Positions 50,992 through 58,228 of a stretch of DNA of 64,000 nucleotides are shown piece by piece (the first letter of the stretch is position 1; each line of letters begins with the position of its first letter). The stretch covers positions 53,886 to 117,885 of the forward strand of contig JBARIW010000084.1 of the NCBI GenBank assembly GCA_049799955.1, read 5' to 3'. The position numbers and the translations under genes are program-made. The DNA is from JBGTFE01 sp049799955 (lineage in GTDB: Bacteria; Acidobacteriota; Blastocatellia; Pyrinomonadales; Pyrinomonadaceae). The notes under the pieces were generated by a model, which was given only the letters and a program-made list of their open reading frames with translations, ran no database searches and was not told the DNA's origin.

Positions 50992-51339
50992 TTATTTATA
51001 GCTGCTCAGCGCGTCGCCTTCGTTGTCGAAGACATCGAAAACTGTAAGAAGCTTGGTAATCGCCAGAAGGTCTTGAATTTTCTGCGTCAGATTCAAAAGC
51101 TTCAGCGTTCCGCCTTCTTTGCTGACCGCCGTAAAGCTGGAAACAAGCTCACCGATGCCGCTCGAATCGACATAACCGACGCTGCCGAGATTCAGAAGAA
51201 TTTTGGTTTTGCCTTCGCCTAAAAGACGACGAATCGTGCTGCGCAGCGCGACGCTGCCTTCGCCGATAGTTACCTTGCCGTCGAGGTCGAGAATCGTTAT
51301 GTCGCCCGCCTGACGTTCAGAAATGTTAAGTTCAGCCAT
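50992..51339 (-). CDS. STAS-domain anti-sigma factor antagonist (SpoIIAA/RsbV-like)
   Basis: 115 residues, a complete STAS domain with a strong AGGAG ribosome binding site. The phosphorylation loop is YVDSSGIGELV, with the serine at about residue 57. The family binds an anti-sigma kinase when unphosphorylated and so frees a sigma factor. The kinase-type gene (51426-51851) is directly upstream on the same strand, making a partner switch; no sigma factor gene or PP2C phosphatase is in this window. Confidence 0.93.
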   Translation of the reverse strand: MAELNISERQAGDITILDLDGKVTIGEGSVALRSTIRRLLGEGKTKILLNLGSVGYVDSSGIGELVSSFTAVSKEGGTLKLLNLTQKIQDLLAITKLLTVFDVFDNEGDALSSYK

Positions 51340-51425
51340 TTTTATCTCCTCGTAATTGTTTTAAAAAGTTTTGATTGCAAATTTTAGACTAAATCGTAAG
51401 TAAAAGTCCAAACAGCAAAAATTAT

Positions 51426-51851
51426 TTAGCGCTTTTTGCGCATTTTTATTATCGTTCCGCCTTCGGGATGATTATACCATTCAACCTCATCCATAAAAGT
51501 TCGGATAAACAGAATGCCTCTGCCCGAAGCTTTTAAAAGATTTTCGGGGTTGGTCGGGTCGGGAATTTCCTCGACCGCAAAGCCTTTTCCGAAATCCCGA
51601 ACCGACGCTTCAAATTCGCCGTCAGAACTGCTAAACGCTATCTCGACCAGCTTTGTTTCATCCAAAAGATTTCCGTGTTTGACGGCGTTGGCGACCGCTT
51701 CGCGCACCGCCATATCAATCGGATATGTTTCTTCGTCTGAAAATCCCGCGCTTTTCGCAAATTTTAATGCCTCGGAGACAGCCTCGTCTATCGACTCAAG
51801 CCGGCTCGGTAATTTGATTTCGGTAGTTTCCGCTGTCATCAGGTTTATCAT
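51426..51851 (-). CDS. Anti-sigma regulatory factor, HATPase domain (RsbW/SpoIIAB-like)
   Basis: 141 residues. The GHKL ATPase N-box is AVREAVANAVKHGN, and the G1 and G2 boxes are VRDFGKGF and ASGRGILFIRTFMD. It is predicted to bind ATP, phosphorylate the STAS partner, and hold a sigma factor. The start is not certain: ATG at 51851 or the second ATG four codons in. It is divergent from aroA. Confidence 0.92.
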   Translation of the reverse strand: MINLMTAETTEIKLPSRLESIDEAVSEALKFAKSAGFSDEETYPIDMAVREAVANAVKHGNLLDETKLVEIAFSSSDGEFEASVRDFGKGFAVEEIPDPTNPENLLKASGRGILFIRTFMDEVEWYNHPEGGTIIKMRKKR

Positions 51852-51957
51852 TTGAAGTTAAATGTTTTCACGGGTTTGTGTCAAGAAAGCAATTAAAATT
51901 AGTTCGGGCGCGAAAAAGAAATTTTTATTACAATTAAGTTTTTCTGCTGTTAAATTT

Positions 51958-53253
51958 ATGAAAATTCAACCCGCAAGCCGTCTCAAAGGAAAATTAATCC
52001 TGCCCGGCGACAAATCAATCTCGCACCGCGCCGCGCTCGTTTCGGCGTTAGCGGAAGGCGAAACGCGCATCGAAAATTTTGCGACCAGCGCCGACTGCGC
52101 TTCGACGCTTTCCTGTCTGCAAGGCTTAGGCGTCGAAATTAGAAAAGAAAATCGAAGCGTTTTTATAAAAGGCGTCGGCAAAACGGGCTTTCAAAAACCT
52201 GAAAATCCGCTCGATTGCGGAAACAGCGGAACGACCGTCAGGCTTTTATCGGGAATTCTCGCCGGTCAAAATTTCGATTCAATTTTGACCGGCGACGAAT
52301 CTCTGTCAAAACGCCCGATGAAGCGAATTATCGAGCCGCTTTCAATGATGGGCGCGCGCATCGAAGCGACGGAAAATCATCTGCCCCTGAAAATTTACGG
52401 CAAAAATCCATTGCAGGCGATTTCCTACACGCTGCCCATCGCCAGCGCGCAGGTAAAATCCTGCGTTTTATTGGCTGGTTTAAATTCAAACGGGAAAACA
52501 AGCGTCATCGAAAGCGCGACACGCGACCACACAGAAAGAATGCTGCGCTGGTTCGGCGCGAATGTTGAAACCGAAAAAACCGAATCAGGTTTGAAAATAT
52601 CGGTTTCGGGCGGCGATAAACTGGCGGCGAACGATTTGCAGATTCCTTCGGATATTTCTTCAGCCGCGTTTTTTATCGTCGCGGCGGCGTGTCTCGACAC
52701 TTCGGAAATCGTTATCGAAAATGTCGGTTTGAACCCGACTCGAACGGCTATTATCGAAGTTTTACAAAGCTTCGGCGCGGAAATCGAGATTTTGGGCAAG
52801 CGGGAAGTTTGCAATGAAATCGTCGGGGCTTTGCGCGTTTCGGGAAATAAAAATCTTCAATCCAAAATCGATTCAAACATAATCGGCGGCAAAATTATCG
52901 CCAATTTGATTGACGAGATTCCGATTCTCGCCATTTTCGGAACGCAAATCGAAAGCGGTCTGGAAATCAGCGGCGCGGGCGAGCTTCGCGTGAAAGAATC
53001 GGACAGAATCGCGGCAGTCGTCGAAAATCTGCGGCGGATGAACGCGCGCGTCGAAGAATTTCCCGACGGTTTCCGCGTCGAAAAATCCGCGTTAAAGGGC
53101 GCAAAAATCGATTCTTTCGGCGACCACCGGATTGCGATGGCTTTTGCGGTCGCCGCGCTTTTTGCCGAAGGCGAAACCGAAATCGAAGGCGCGGAAAGCG
53201 CGGGCATTTCGTTTCCGGAATTTTTTGAAGTGTTGTCAAAAGTCGTGAAATAA
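51958..53253 (+). CDS. aroA: 3-phosphoshikimate 1-carboxyvinyltransferase (EPSP synthase)
   Basis: 431 residues from the ATG at 51958, the normal family start (KIQPASRLKGKLILPGDKSISH). The frame extends 32 codons upstream but that stretch is not conserved in kind. Signatures: PGDKSISHRA, DCGNSGTTVRLLSG, KRPMKRIIEPL and GELRVKESDRIAA. It joins phosphoenolpyruvate to shikimate-3-phosphate in the cytoplasm. The glyphosate-region motif LDCGNSGTT reads as in class II-type enzymes only in part; I make no claim on inhibitor sensitivity. The next gene is shikimate kinase, the preceding step. Confidence 0.97.
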   Translation: MKIQPASRLKGKLILPGDKSISHRAALVSALAEGETRIENFATSADCASTLSCLQGLGVEIRKENRSVFIKGVGKTGFQKPENPLDCGNSGTTVRLLSGILAGQNFDSILTGDESLSKRPMKRIIEPLSMMGARIEATENHLPLKIYGKNPLQAISYTLPIASAQVKSCVLLAGLNSNGKTSVIESATRDHTERMLRWFGANVETEKTESGLKISVSGGDKLAANDLQIPSDISSAAFFIVAAACLDTSEIVIENVGLNPTRTAIIEVLQSFGAEIEILGKREVCNEIVGALRVSGNKNLQSKIDSNIIGGKIIANLIDEIPILAIFGTQIESGLEISGAGELRVKESDRIAAVVENLRRMNARVEEFPDGFRVEKSALKGAKIDSFGDHRIAMAFAVAALFAEGETEIEGAESAGISFPEFFEVLSKVVK

Positions 53254-53262
53254 TTCGGAGGA

Positions 53263-53360
53263 AATAGAACGCGGATGACACGGATGACGCGGCTTTACAC
53301 GGGCTTTAATAAAAATTTATCCGTGAAAAGCCGCCAAATCCGCGTCATCCGCATTCTATT
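53263..53360. repeat. Tandem-unit hairpin, CGGATGACA type (9-mer)
   Basis: Left 9-mers CGGATGACA, CGGATGACG, then CGGCTTT; the right arm carries AAAAGCCG and CGCGTCATCCGCATTCTATT. Outer ends AATAGAACGCGGATGAC and GTCATCCGCATTCTATT pair almost fully. It lies between aroA and aroK, 9 nt after the aroA stop, and in-frame readthrough of its left part created a false N-terminal extension of aroK. Confidence 0.88.
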
Positions 53361-53415
53361 CTTACTTGTGCGCTTGCTACTTCACCGCATTGCGCTAAAA
53401 TCAACTCTAAACCAA

Positions 53416-53943
53416 ATGGAAAACTCGCCGCCGAAAACTGTTCTTACAGGCTTTATGGGCGTCGGCAAATCTACTGTCGCGCGGCATCTCGCGTATTTGC
53501 TCAAATGCGAGCGGCTCGACCTCGATTCGGTTATCGAAGCGACGGAAAAACGCACGATTGCCGACATTATCAACAGGGACGGCGAAGCGCGTTTTCGTGA
53601 AATCGAAACGAAAAATCTGCGAAAAATTCTTCAATCCGACGCGCGTATAATCGCGCTCGGCGGCGGCGCATGGACGACCGAGGAAAATCGAAAGCTTATC
53701 AAACAATCCAACTGCACGACCATCTGGCTTGAATCCAGCTTCGAGCATTGCTGGCAAAACATCAAATTTTCGCGCCGCGAGCGACCGATTGCCAAAAATA
53801 AGCGGCACGCGCGGAAATTGTTTGAAGAACGGCGGAATTATTACTGTCTCGCAGACTGGCATTTTATCGTCAGACCCGAATTGAATTCCTATGAGCTGGC
53901 AAAAAAAATCGCCGAAGAAGTTTTTTTATTAAAACAAAACTGA
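53416..53943 (+). CDS. aroK: Shikimate kinase
   Basis: 175 residues from the ATG at 53416, which places the Walker A loop GFMGVGKST at residues 12-20 as usual. Other motifs: RLDLDSVIEA (shikimate-binding Asp), FREIETKNL, and ALGGGAWT for the GGG loop. It phosphorylates shikimate with ATP. The upstream in-frame extension is repeat DNA and was rejected. It has no clear ribosome binding site. It is probably co-transcribed with aroA. Confidence 0.95.
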   Translation: MENSPPKTVLTGFMGVGKSTVARHLAYLLKCERLDLDSVIEATEKRTIADIINRDGEARFREIETKNLRKILQSDARIIALGGGAWTTEENRKLIKQSNCTTIWLESSFEHCWQNIKFSRRERPIAKNKRHARKLFEERRNYYCLADWHFIVRPELNSYELAKKIAEEVFLLKQN

Positions 53944-53996
53944 AATTTTTCGGAAAATGTTTTAGACTAAGCTTTCAAATGATTTGAAGAAAAATA

Positions 53997-54029
53997 GCAG
54001 ATATTTAACGAACTAATCTGCGATTTTTT
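53997..54029 (+). terminator. Probable intrinsic terminator after aroK
   Basis: A 6-bp stem GCAGAT (53997-54002) / ATCTGC (54016-54021) is followed by a T6 run at 54024-54029. The stem is short, so the call is moderate. Confidence 0.45.
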
Positions 54030-54065
54030 AAGATAAGGGAAATAAACAGATTTTCAGGAGGAAAA

Positions 54066-54410
54066 ATGAGATTTAAATTTTTAGTAATTCTTAGTTTAGC
54101 CGCATTTCTGCTGCTCAGCGGCTGCGGCGGAAACAAGGACAATACCAACGCGAATGCCAATAAAACGACGGCTACCGCTACGCCGACACCGGTTGCAAAG
54201 ACAAACGAAACGGCGGCGGTCGATAACACTTTAAAGACGAAAACCGAAGAAGCTTTAAAGAAAAAAGGCTTTAACGACGTAACGGTAGATGCGACGACGA
54301 CGCCCGCAACGCTTCGCGGTTCAGTTCCGAAAGGAAAATTGGCGGAAGCCGTTCAAACCGCGCAGGAAGCAGCCGGAAAACCGTTTAAAAACGAAATAAC
54401 CGAGAAATAA
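54066..54410 (+). CDS. BON-like domain lipoprotein (114 aa)
   Basis: 114 residues with a strong AGGAGG ribosome binding site. A lipobox LLLSGC (Cys20) is followed by an Asn/Thr/Pro-rich linker and one BON-like domain at about residues 55-112 (LKTKTEEALKKKGFNDVTVD, LRGSVPKGKLAEAVQTAQE). BON domains bind phospholipids. The next gene, also with a BON-type N-terminus, lies 20 nt downstream, suggesting a common envelope role. Confidence 0.8.
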   Translation: MRFKFLVILSLAAFLLLSGCGGNKDNTNANANKTTATATPTPVAKTNETAAVDNTLKTKTEEALKKKGFNDVTVDATTTPATLRGSVPKGKLAEAVQTAQEAAGKPFKNEITEK

Positions 54411-54430
54411 TCGAGGAGGAAAAAGGAAAA

Positions 54431-54802
54431 ATGTCTGTACAAGAAAAATATCAAACGTTAATCGACATGGCTAACGAACTCGGCATCTCCGGGCTGAACG
54501 TAACCGAAGGCGACGGCTTTTTAAAAATCGAAGGCTCGGCGTCAAGCTCCGAGCATAAAAAGCGGCTCTGGGACGAATACAATCGCATCGACCCGGAATA
54601 TCGTTCGGGCGACCTGGTTCTGAACATCGACGCGCCGGAAGCGACGGCGAACACATACACCGTCCAATCGGGCGACAATTTAAGCAAAATCGGACAGCAT
54701 TACGGCATCAGCTATATGAAAATATTTGAAGCCAACCGCGACAAGCTCGACGACCCCGATAAAATTTATCCGGGACAGGAACTGAATATTCCGTCCGAGT
54801 AA
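54431..54802 (+). CDS. BON + LysM protein (Kbp/YgaU-like)
   Basis: 123 residues with a GAGGA-type ribosome binding site and no signal peptide. The N-terminal half (about 5-75, LNVTEGDGFLKIEGSASSSE) is BON-like; the C-terminal half is a LysM domain (YTVQSGDNLSKIGQHYGIS, KIYPGQELNIP). The order and length match the E. coli K+-binding protein Kbp (YgaU). Potassium binding is therefore possible but not shown. It is followed by a terminator. Confidence 0.88.
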   Translation: MSVQEKYQTLIDMANELGISGLNVTEGDGFLKIEGSASSSEHKKRLWDEYNRIDPEYRSGDLVLNIDAPEATANTYTVQSGDNLSKIGQHYGISYMKIFEANRDKLDDPDKIYPGQELNIPSE

Positions 54803-54825
54803 AAATTTTATTGCTTTTTTACGAG

Positions 54826-54872
54826 GCACTTTGATATGTTTGCATTTAGCAAATACGTCAAAGTGCTTTTTC
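54826..54872 (+). terminator. Intrinsic terminator after the LysM gene
   Basis: 18-nt arms 54826-54843 and 54849-54866 match at 15 of 18 positions around a 5-nt loop and are followed by a T-rich run (54867-54872). Confidence 0.75.
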
Positions 54873-54889
54873 TATTGATAAGGAGTTTT

Positions 54890-55576
54890 ATGAAATTATC
54901 AGCCGGAATTTTCGTTTTTGTTTTATTGTTTGGTTCAATCGCTTTCGGTCAGGAACTGACGCGCGAGCAAAAATTACAAAAAATCGACGAGCTTAATAAT
55001 CAAATCAAGCTTCTGGAAGAATCTTTTATCCAGCCGGATGAGAAAGATTTGAAACAGGCTCAAAAAGAAAATTTCAGCGTCTTCAGAATTCTTCCGAGAG
55101 AGAAATACGACCATAAATTTACGATTCAGGGCGGCGGTTCTTATTATTCGTTCACGACAAAATCGCACGATTACCAGAAAATTGCGCAAATCGGTCTGGA
55201 ACAGAACAATCTTAAAGTAGGCTTTGCCGGCGCAGATTATGGATTTCTCGCCGATTTGGGCGAAATATCGCTTACAGACATAGATAAAGAAACCGCCGAA
55301 GTAAATTTCTTAGTTAATTACAAGCCGCCGACAAGTCTGCCCGATGTCAGAGTCGAGCAGCTTAAAGTGCGAAATTATGAAGTTAACGGTCTTTCATTCA
55401 AACAAAGCTTTCCGGCAGTTGTCGCACATACTTATATTTTACGCGCAATAAGTTTTGATGACGCGGATGTTCTTGTAGCTTTTAAGATTTATCGAAAAGA
55501 CACGGACGGAAGTTTGATAATCTTCTGGAAATTAATAGAAAACTTTGAGAAGCCAATTCTGGCAAGAGCCGAATAA
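54890..55576 (+). CDS. Secreted hypothetical protein (228 aa)
   Basis: 228 residues from the ATG at 54890, chosen for the AGGAG ribosome binding site; an upstream extension of the frame overlaps the terminator. A signal peptide (MKLSAGIFVFVLLFGSIAFG) is followed by a charged helical stretch (residues about 22-50) and a mainly beta domain (KFTIQGGGSYYSFTTKSHDY, LKVGFAGADYGFLADLGEIS). I do not recognise a family. A strong bidirectional terminator follows. Confidence 0.7.
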   Translation: MKLSAGIFVFVLLFGSIAFGQELTREQKLQKIDELNNQIKLLEESFIQPDEKDLKQAQKENFSVFRILPREKYDHKFTIQGGGSYYSFTTKSHDYQKIAQIGLEQNNLKVGFAGADYGFLADLGEISLTDIDKETAEVNFLVNYKPPTSLPDVRVEQLKVRNYEVNGLSFKQSFPAVVAHTYILRAISFDDADVLVAFKIYRKDTDGSLIIFWKLIENFEKPILARAE

Positions 55577-55612
55577 AAAAAGCCTGTGTGAGAAATCGCA
55601 CAGGCTTTTTTT
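55575..55612. terminator. Bidirectional intrinsic terminator
   Basis: Arms AAAAAAAGCCTGTG (55575-55588) and CACAGGCTTTTTTT (55599-55612) are perfect 14-bp complements with A and T runs. It overlaps the stop of the plus-strand gene and faces the M56 gene. A second weaker inverted repeat (CGCTTTAGCTT / AAGCTAAAGCG) follows at about 55621-55655. Confidence 0.92.
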
Positions 55613-55668
55613 AGAACTCACGCTTTAGCTTTGCGCCGAATCACAAGCTAAAGCGCGAACTCCGAACT

Positions 55669-57708
55669 TTATTTTTTCGACTTGTTTTCGTCCCAGATTT
55701 TCTGAACGTTTTCGTCGATTTTAGGTTCTTCGCGCAGCTTCTTGCTTTGCGCCAGAGTCCAACGCTCAAACCACGAAATTCCCGATTTGCCGATTGAGTC
55801 CTTCGTGCCGCCGAAGTTTTCCTGCGTTTTGTAAGCGTCGTCGGCTAAAGCTTCTTCCATCGAAACATAGCTGTAACCACGTTTTTCAATCATTCCGAAA
55901 AGGTCGTCGGATGAATCCGCGACCAGACGGCTCGGCGATAAAACCATCGTCTGCGCGATGTCGCGCCCGAACATTTCCTGCGAATAAGCCTCGTAATGGT
56001 CGAACATCTGCGACATATATTTGATAAACGCGACGCGAATCCCGGTCATCGTGCCGATGTCGTTGTCGTTTCGAGCCATGTCGTAGGCGTAGGAATACAT
56101 CCATTCGTTGTTGTCAATCGTGTATTTTACAGGCGTAAGCCCGCGCGCGCCGAGCCATGATTCGAATTTAACCCTGTCTTCAGCGGATTTTCCGGTGTTT
56201 AGAAACGGATAGCTGAAAAACGTAAGCGGCAGATTTTTCTCAGCCAGAATCTTTTTCGTTACCGTCTCGTTTTTCTCGACGTTTGCGACATAATCGTCAT
56301 ATGAATTGTCGTAAAACCAGATGTGTTTGAAGCCGCCGATGCCGATTTCCAGCCCTGCGTCGCGCCAGAGGCGAACCATATTTGCGCGAACCGGAAAAAG
56401 CTTTTCGCCGTCGGAAATCATGCCGCCCTGCACGAATCCGATTGCCGGAATTTTGTGTGATTTGAGTTTTTCAATCATCAGGCGAATCGTCGCGTCCGCG
56501 TCTTTCGGCGGATTTGCCGTGCGGTCAACCGGCGGAATCGAGACGAAGCCGATTGCCAGTTTTTTATTCTTTGTCTTCGATTGGGCATTGACAAAAGTGG
56601 TCGAGCCAGCCGAAAATACACTTAGCAGAACTGCCGAGATAAGCACAAAAGCCAACGATGCCGTCCAAAGCGAACTGGCGAAGCTTCTCTCGGTATTTTT
56701 TTGTAAAATTTTAGTTATTCTTTGCATTAAATTACCTCCATTTGCCGCTACCAAAATCAGCGGCGCGGTTTTGTTCGTCGTCAGACGAATTTCCTCTAAG
56801 TTTGCCAGCGCGCTGGCGTAAGTAAGGCGCGATGCGCCAAAGCTTTCAATTACCGCTTCATCAGCCGCAAACTCGCGCTCGACGCGAATCGTTTTTGAAA
56901 TCCACCACGCGCACGGATGATAGAAAAACAAGACTTCAACGGCGCTCTGCGCGAAATTTACAAGGCAATCGTAACGCCGAATGTGTACGAGTTCGTGCGC
57001 GATAATCGTTTCAAGCTCGTTCGGGCTTATCTGCAAAAAGACGCCCGCCGGAATCAAAATCAAAGGTTTTATAAAACCCGCGACAATCGGCGTTTCGACC
57101 AGATTCGACTGGAGAAGTTTCACATTGCGCTTAATTTTTAATTTCTCGCACAAGACCGCAAACTTTTCCTGCCATTGCGTGTCGGGCGCGTCAATTTCCT
57201 TCGTTTTGTATTGATGAAGCTGCCAGACGCCGCCCGCGAGGCGAAACGCGAAAAGCGCGACGCCGAAAAACCAGAAAGCGACGACGAACGGCAGAAAAAC
57301 GGAAAGATTTTTATCGAAAAAGTTTTGAATATGCTCTATCGAAGGAAAAACGTTTTCTGATTCAGCAACGGCAGCCTGCGTTTTCGCCTCGGTAAAAACA
57401 GGGAAGTTTTCGGCGCGGCGCAGATTTTTGTCCTTTTCCCGCGCGTTATTTGCGGCTGAATATTCGTCTGATAAAAGATTCGAATTCGAACTCGAAGATA
57501 TTTGAACGAATGTAACAACGGGCAAAACGAGCGCGAACGCGAGCGCGAAAACCGAAACGAGATAACGCGCATTTGCGGAAAATTTGTGCAAAACGCGCAG
57601 CAGCAGAAACAAAATAAACGCGATTAAAGCTATCTGCCAGAGCGAGTGAAGCAGCGTCCAGCCGAGGTTTTCGATGAGTGTCGAGTTGGCGACGATTTCC
57701 ATGTTCAT
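55669..57708 (-). CDS. BlaR1-type M56 membrane metallopeptidase with a degenerate polysaccharide-deacetylase-like sensor domain
   Basis: 679 residues. Helices lie at about 14-38, 48-69, 135-158 and 347-368. Between the third and fourth is an M56 zinc peptidase with H238-E-L-V-H242 and E279 in VEREFAADE, as in BlaR1/MecR1. After the last helix comes an external domain (about 384-650) clearly related to NodB-type polysaccharide deacetylases: IPAIGFVQGG, RLWRDAGLEIGIGGFKH, SYPFLNTG, VKYTIDNNEW, GYSYVSMEEAL and GISWFERW. Its catalytic residues are mostly lost: the Asp-Asp is replaced in SIPPVD (390-395), the first His of H-x3-H is Gly458 (His462 remains), and the His of the ILLH motif is Ser591. 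I infer a sensor in which a dead enzyme binds a glycan and triggers cleavage of the BlaI repressor. It overlaps the blaI-like gene by 4 nt. Confidence 0.88.
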   Translation of the reverse strand: MNMEIVANSTLIENLGWTLLHSLWQIALIAFILFLLLRVLHKFSANARYLVSVFALAFALVLPVVTFVQISSSSNSNLLSDEYSAANNAREKDKNLRRAENFPVFTEAKTQAAVAESENVFPSIEHIQNFFDKNLSVFLPFVVAFWFFGVALFAFRLAGGVWQLHQYKTKEIDAPDTQWQEKFAVLCEKLKIKRNVKLLQSNLVETPIVAGFIKPLILIPAGVFLQISPNELETIIAHELVHIRRYDCLVNFAQSAVEVLFFYHPCAWWISKTIRVEREFAADEAVIESFGASRLTYASALANLEEIRLTTNKTAPLILVAANGGNLMQRITKILQKNTERSFASSLWTASLAFVLISAVLLSVFSAGSTTFVNAQSKTKNKKLAIGFVSIPPVDRTANPPKDADATIRLMIEKLKSHKIPAIGFVQGGMISDGEKLFPVRANMVRLWRDAGLEIGIGGFKHIWFYDNSYDDYVANVEKNETVTKKILAEKNLPLTFFSYPFLNTGKSAEDRVKFESWLGARGLTPVKYTIDNNEWMYSYAYDMARNDNDIGTMTGIRVAFIKYMSQMFDHYEAYSQEMFGRDIAQTMVLSPSRLVADSSDDLFGMIEKRGYSYVSMEEALADDAYKTQENFGGTKDSIGKSGISWFERWTLAQSKKLREEPKIDENVQKIWDENKSKK

Positions 57709-58097
57709 TTATTTTTCTCCTCTGCTTCCGCGATGAGTTTGCGAATTTCCGAAAGCTCTTCCGCGCTCGCCGGTTTCGTTTCCAAAACGTGCTGAACAAG
57801 CCTTAAAGCCGAGCCGCGAAACGCTTTTTCGAGCAAATCCGAAACGAGATTTTTCTGCGTTTCATCCTGCGTCTGTTTGGCGCGATAAATGTGAGCTTTG
57901 CTCGACACATCGCGCTCGACCAAGCCTTTTTCATGCATAATCTGCATAAACTTCAAAACGGTCGTGTACATTGTCGGTTTTCGCTGATTCAGAATGTCGT
58001 GAATTTCCTTTACGGTCGCCTGTTCGCGTTCCCAGAGAAGGTCGAGAATTTCCAGTTCGGCTGTTGTCGGTTTATTTTGTTTTTGTCCTTTTTTCAT
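57705..58097 (-). CDS. blaI: BlaI/MecI-family transcriptional repressor
   Basis: 130 residues from the ATG at 58097 (an upstream TTG is less likely). A winged helix domain spans residues 5-80 (TAELEILDLLWEREQATVKE, KPTMYTTVLKFMQIMHEKGL) and a dimerisation helix pair follows. The family binds palindromic operators and is inactivated when its membrane partner cuts it. The 4-nt ATGA overlap with the M56 gene shows that they are a pair. A perfect 16-bp palindrome lies 38 nt upstream of its start. The name indicates family, not beta-lactam resistance: no beta-lactamase gene of that type is adjacent. Confidence 0.93.
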   Translation of the reverse strand: MKKGQKQNKPTTAELEILDLLWEREQATVKEIHDILNQRKPTMYTTVLKFMQIMHEKGLVERDVSSKAHIYRAKQTQDETQKNLVSDLLEKAFRGSALRLVQHVLETKPASAEELSEIRKLIAEAEEKNK

Positions 58098-58134
58098 AAT
58101 TCTTAACGGCAAACAACATCTACGAAGAATTTAC

Positions 58135-58150
58135 TACGAAATATTTCGTA
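58135..58150. promoter_or_regulatory. Candidate BlaI operator (perfect 16-bp palindrome)
   Basis: TACGAAATATTTCGTA is a perfect palindrome in the 131-nt gap between blaI and the divergent nadB gene. A half-site CTACGAA recurs at 58120-58126. BlaI-type operators are dyads of TACA or TACG half-sites, so autoregulation is likely and nadB might share the control. Confidence 0.6.
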
Positions 58151-58228
58151 TGTCAATGGTAAAATTTGAAAAAATAAAAAACGCTTTGCTTTAGACTTGA
58201 ATTGGCGGGTTTGTTAAAGTTGATTTTT

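Noticed and set aside
51862..51957. 32-codon extension of aroA
   Set aside because: The family starts at KIQPASRLKG and the upstream part is not like any transit or signal sequence.
53275..53415. N-terminal extension of shikimate kinase
   Set aside because: The extra codons lie largely in a palindromic repeat and precede the standard start at 53416, which sets the P-loop in its usual place.
55669..58097. Beta-lactam-sensing BlaR1/BlaI resistance operon
   Set aside because: The sensor domain is deacetylase-like, not penicillin-binding, and no beta-lactamase structural gene is adjacent.
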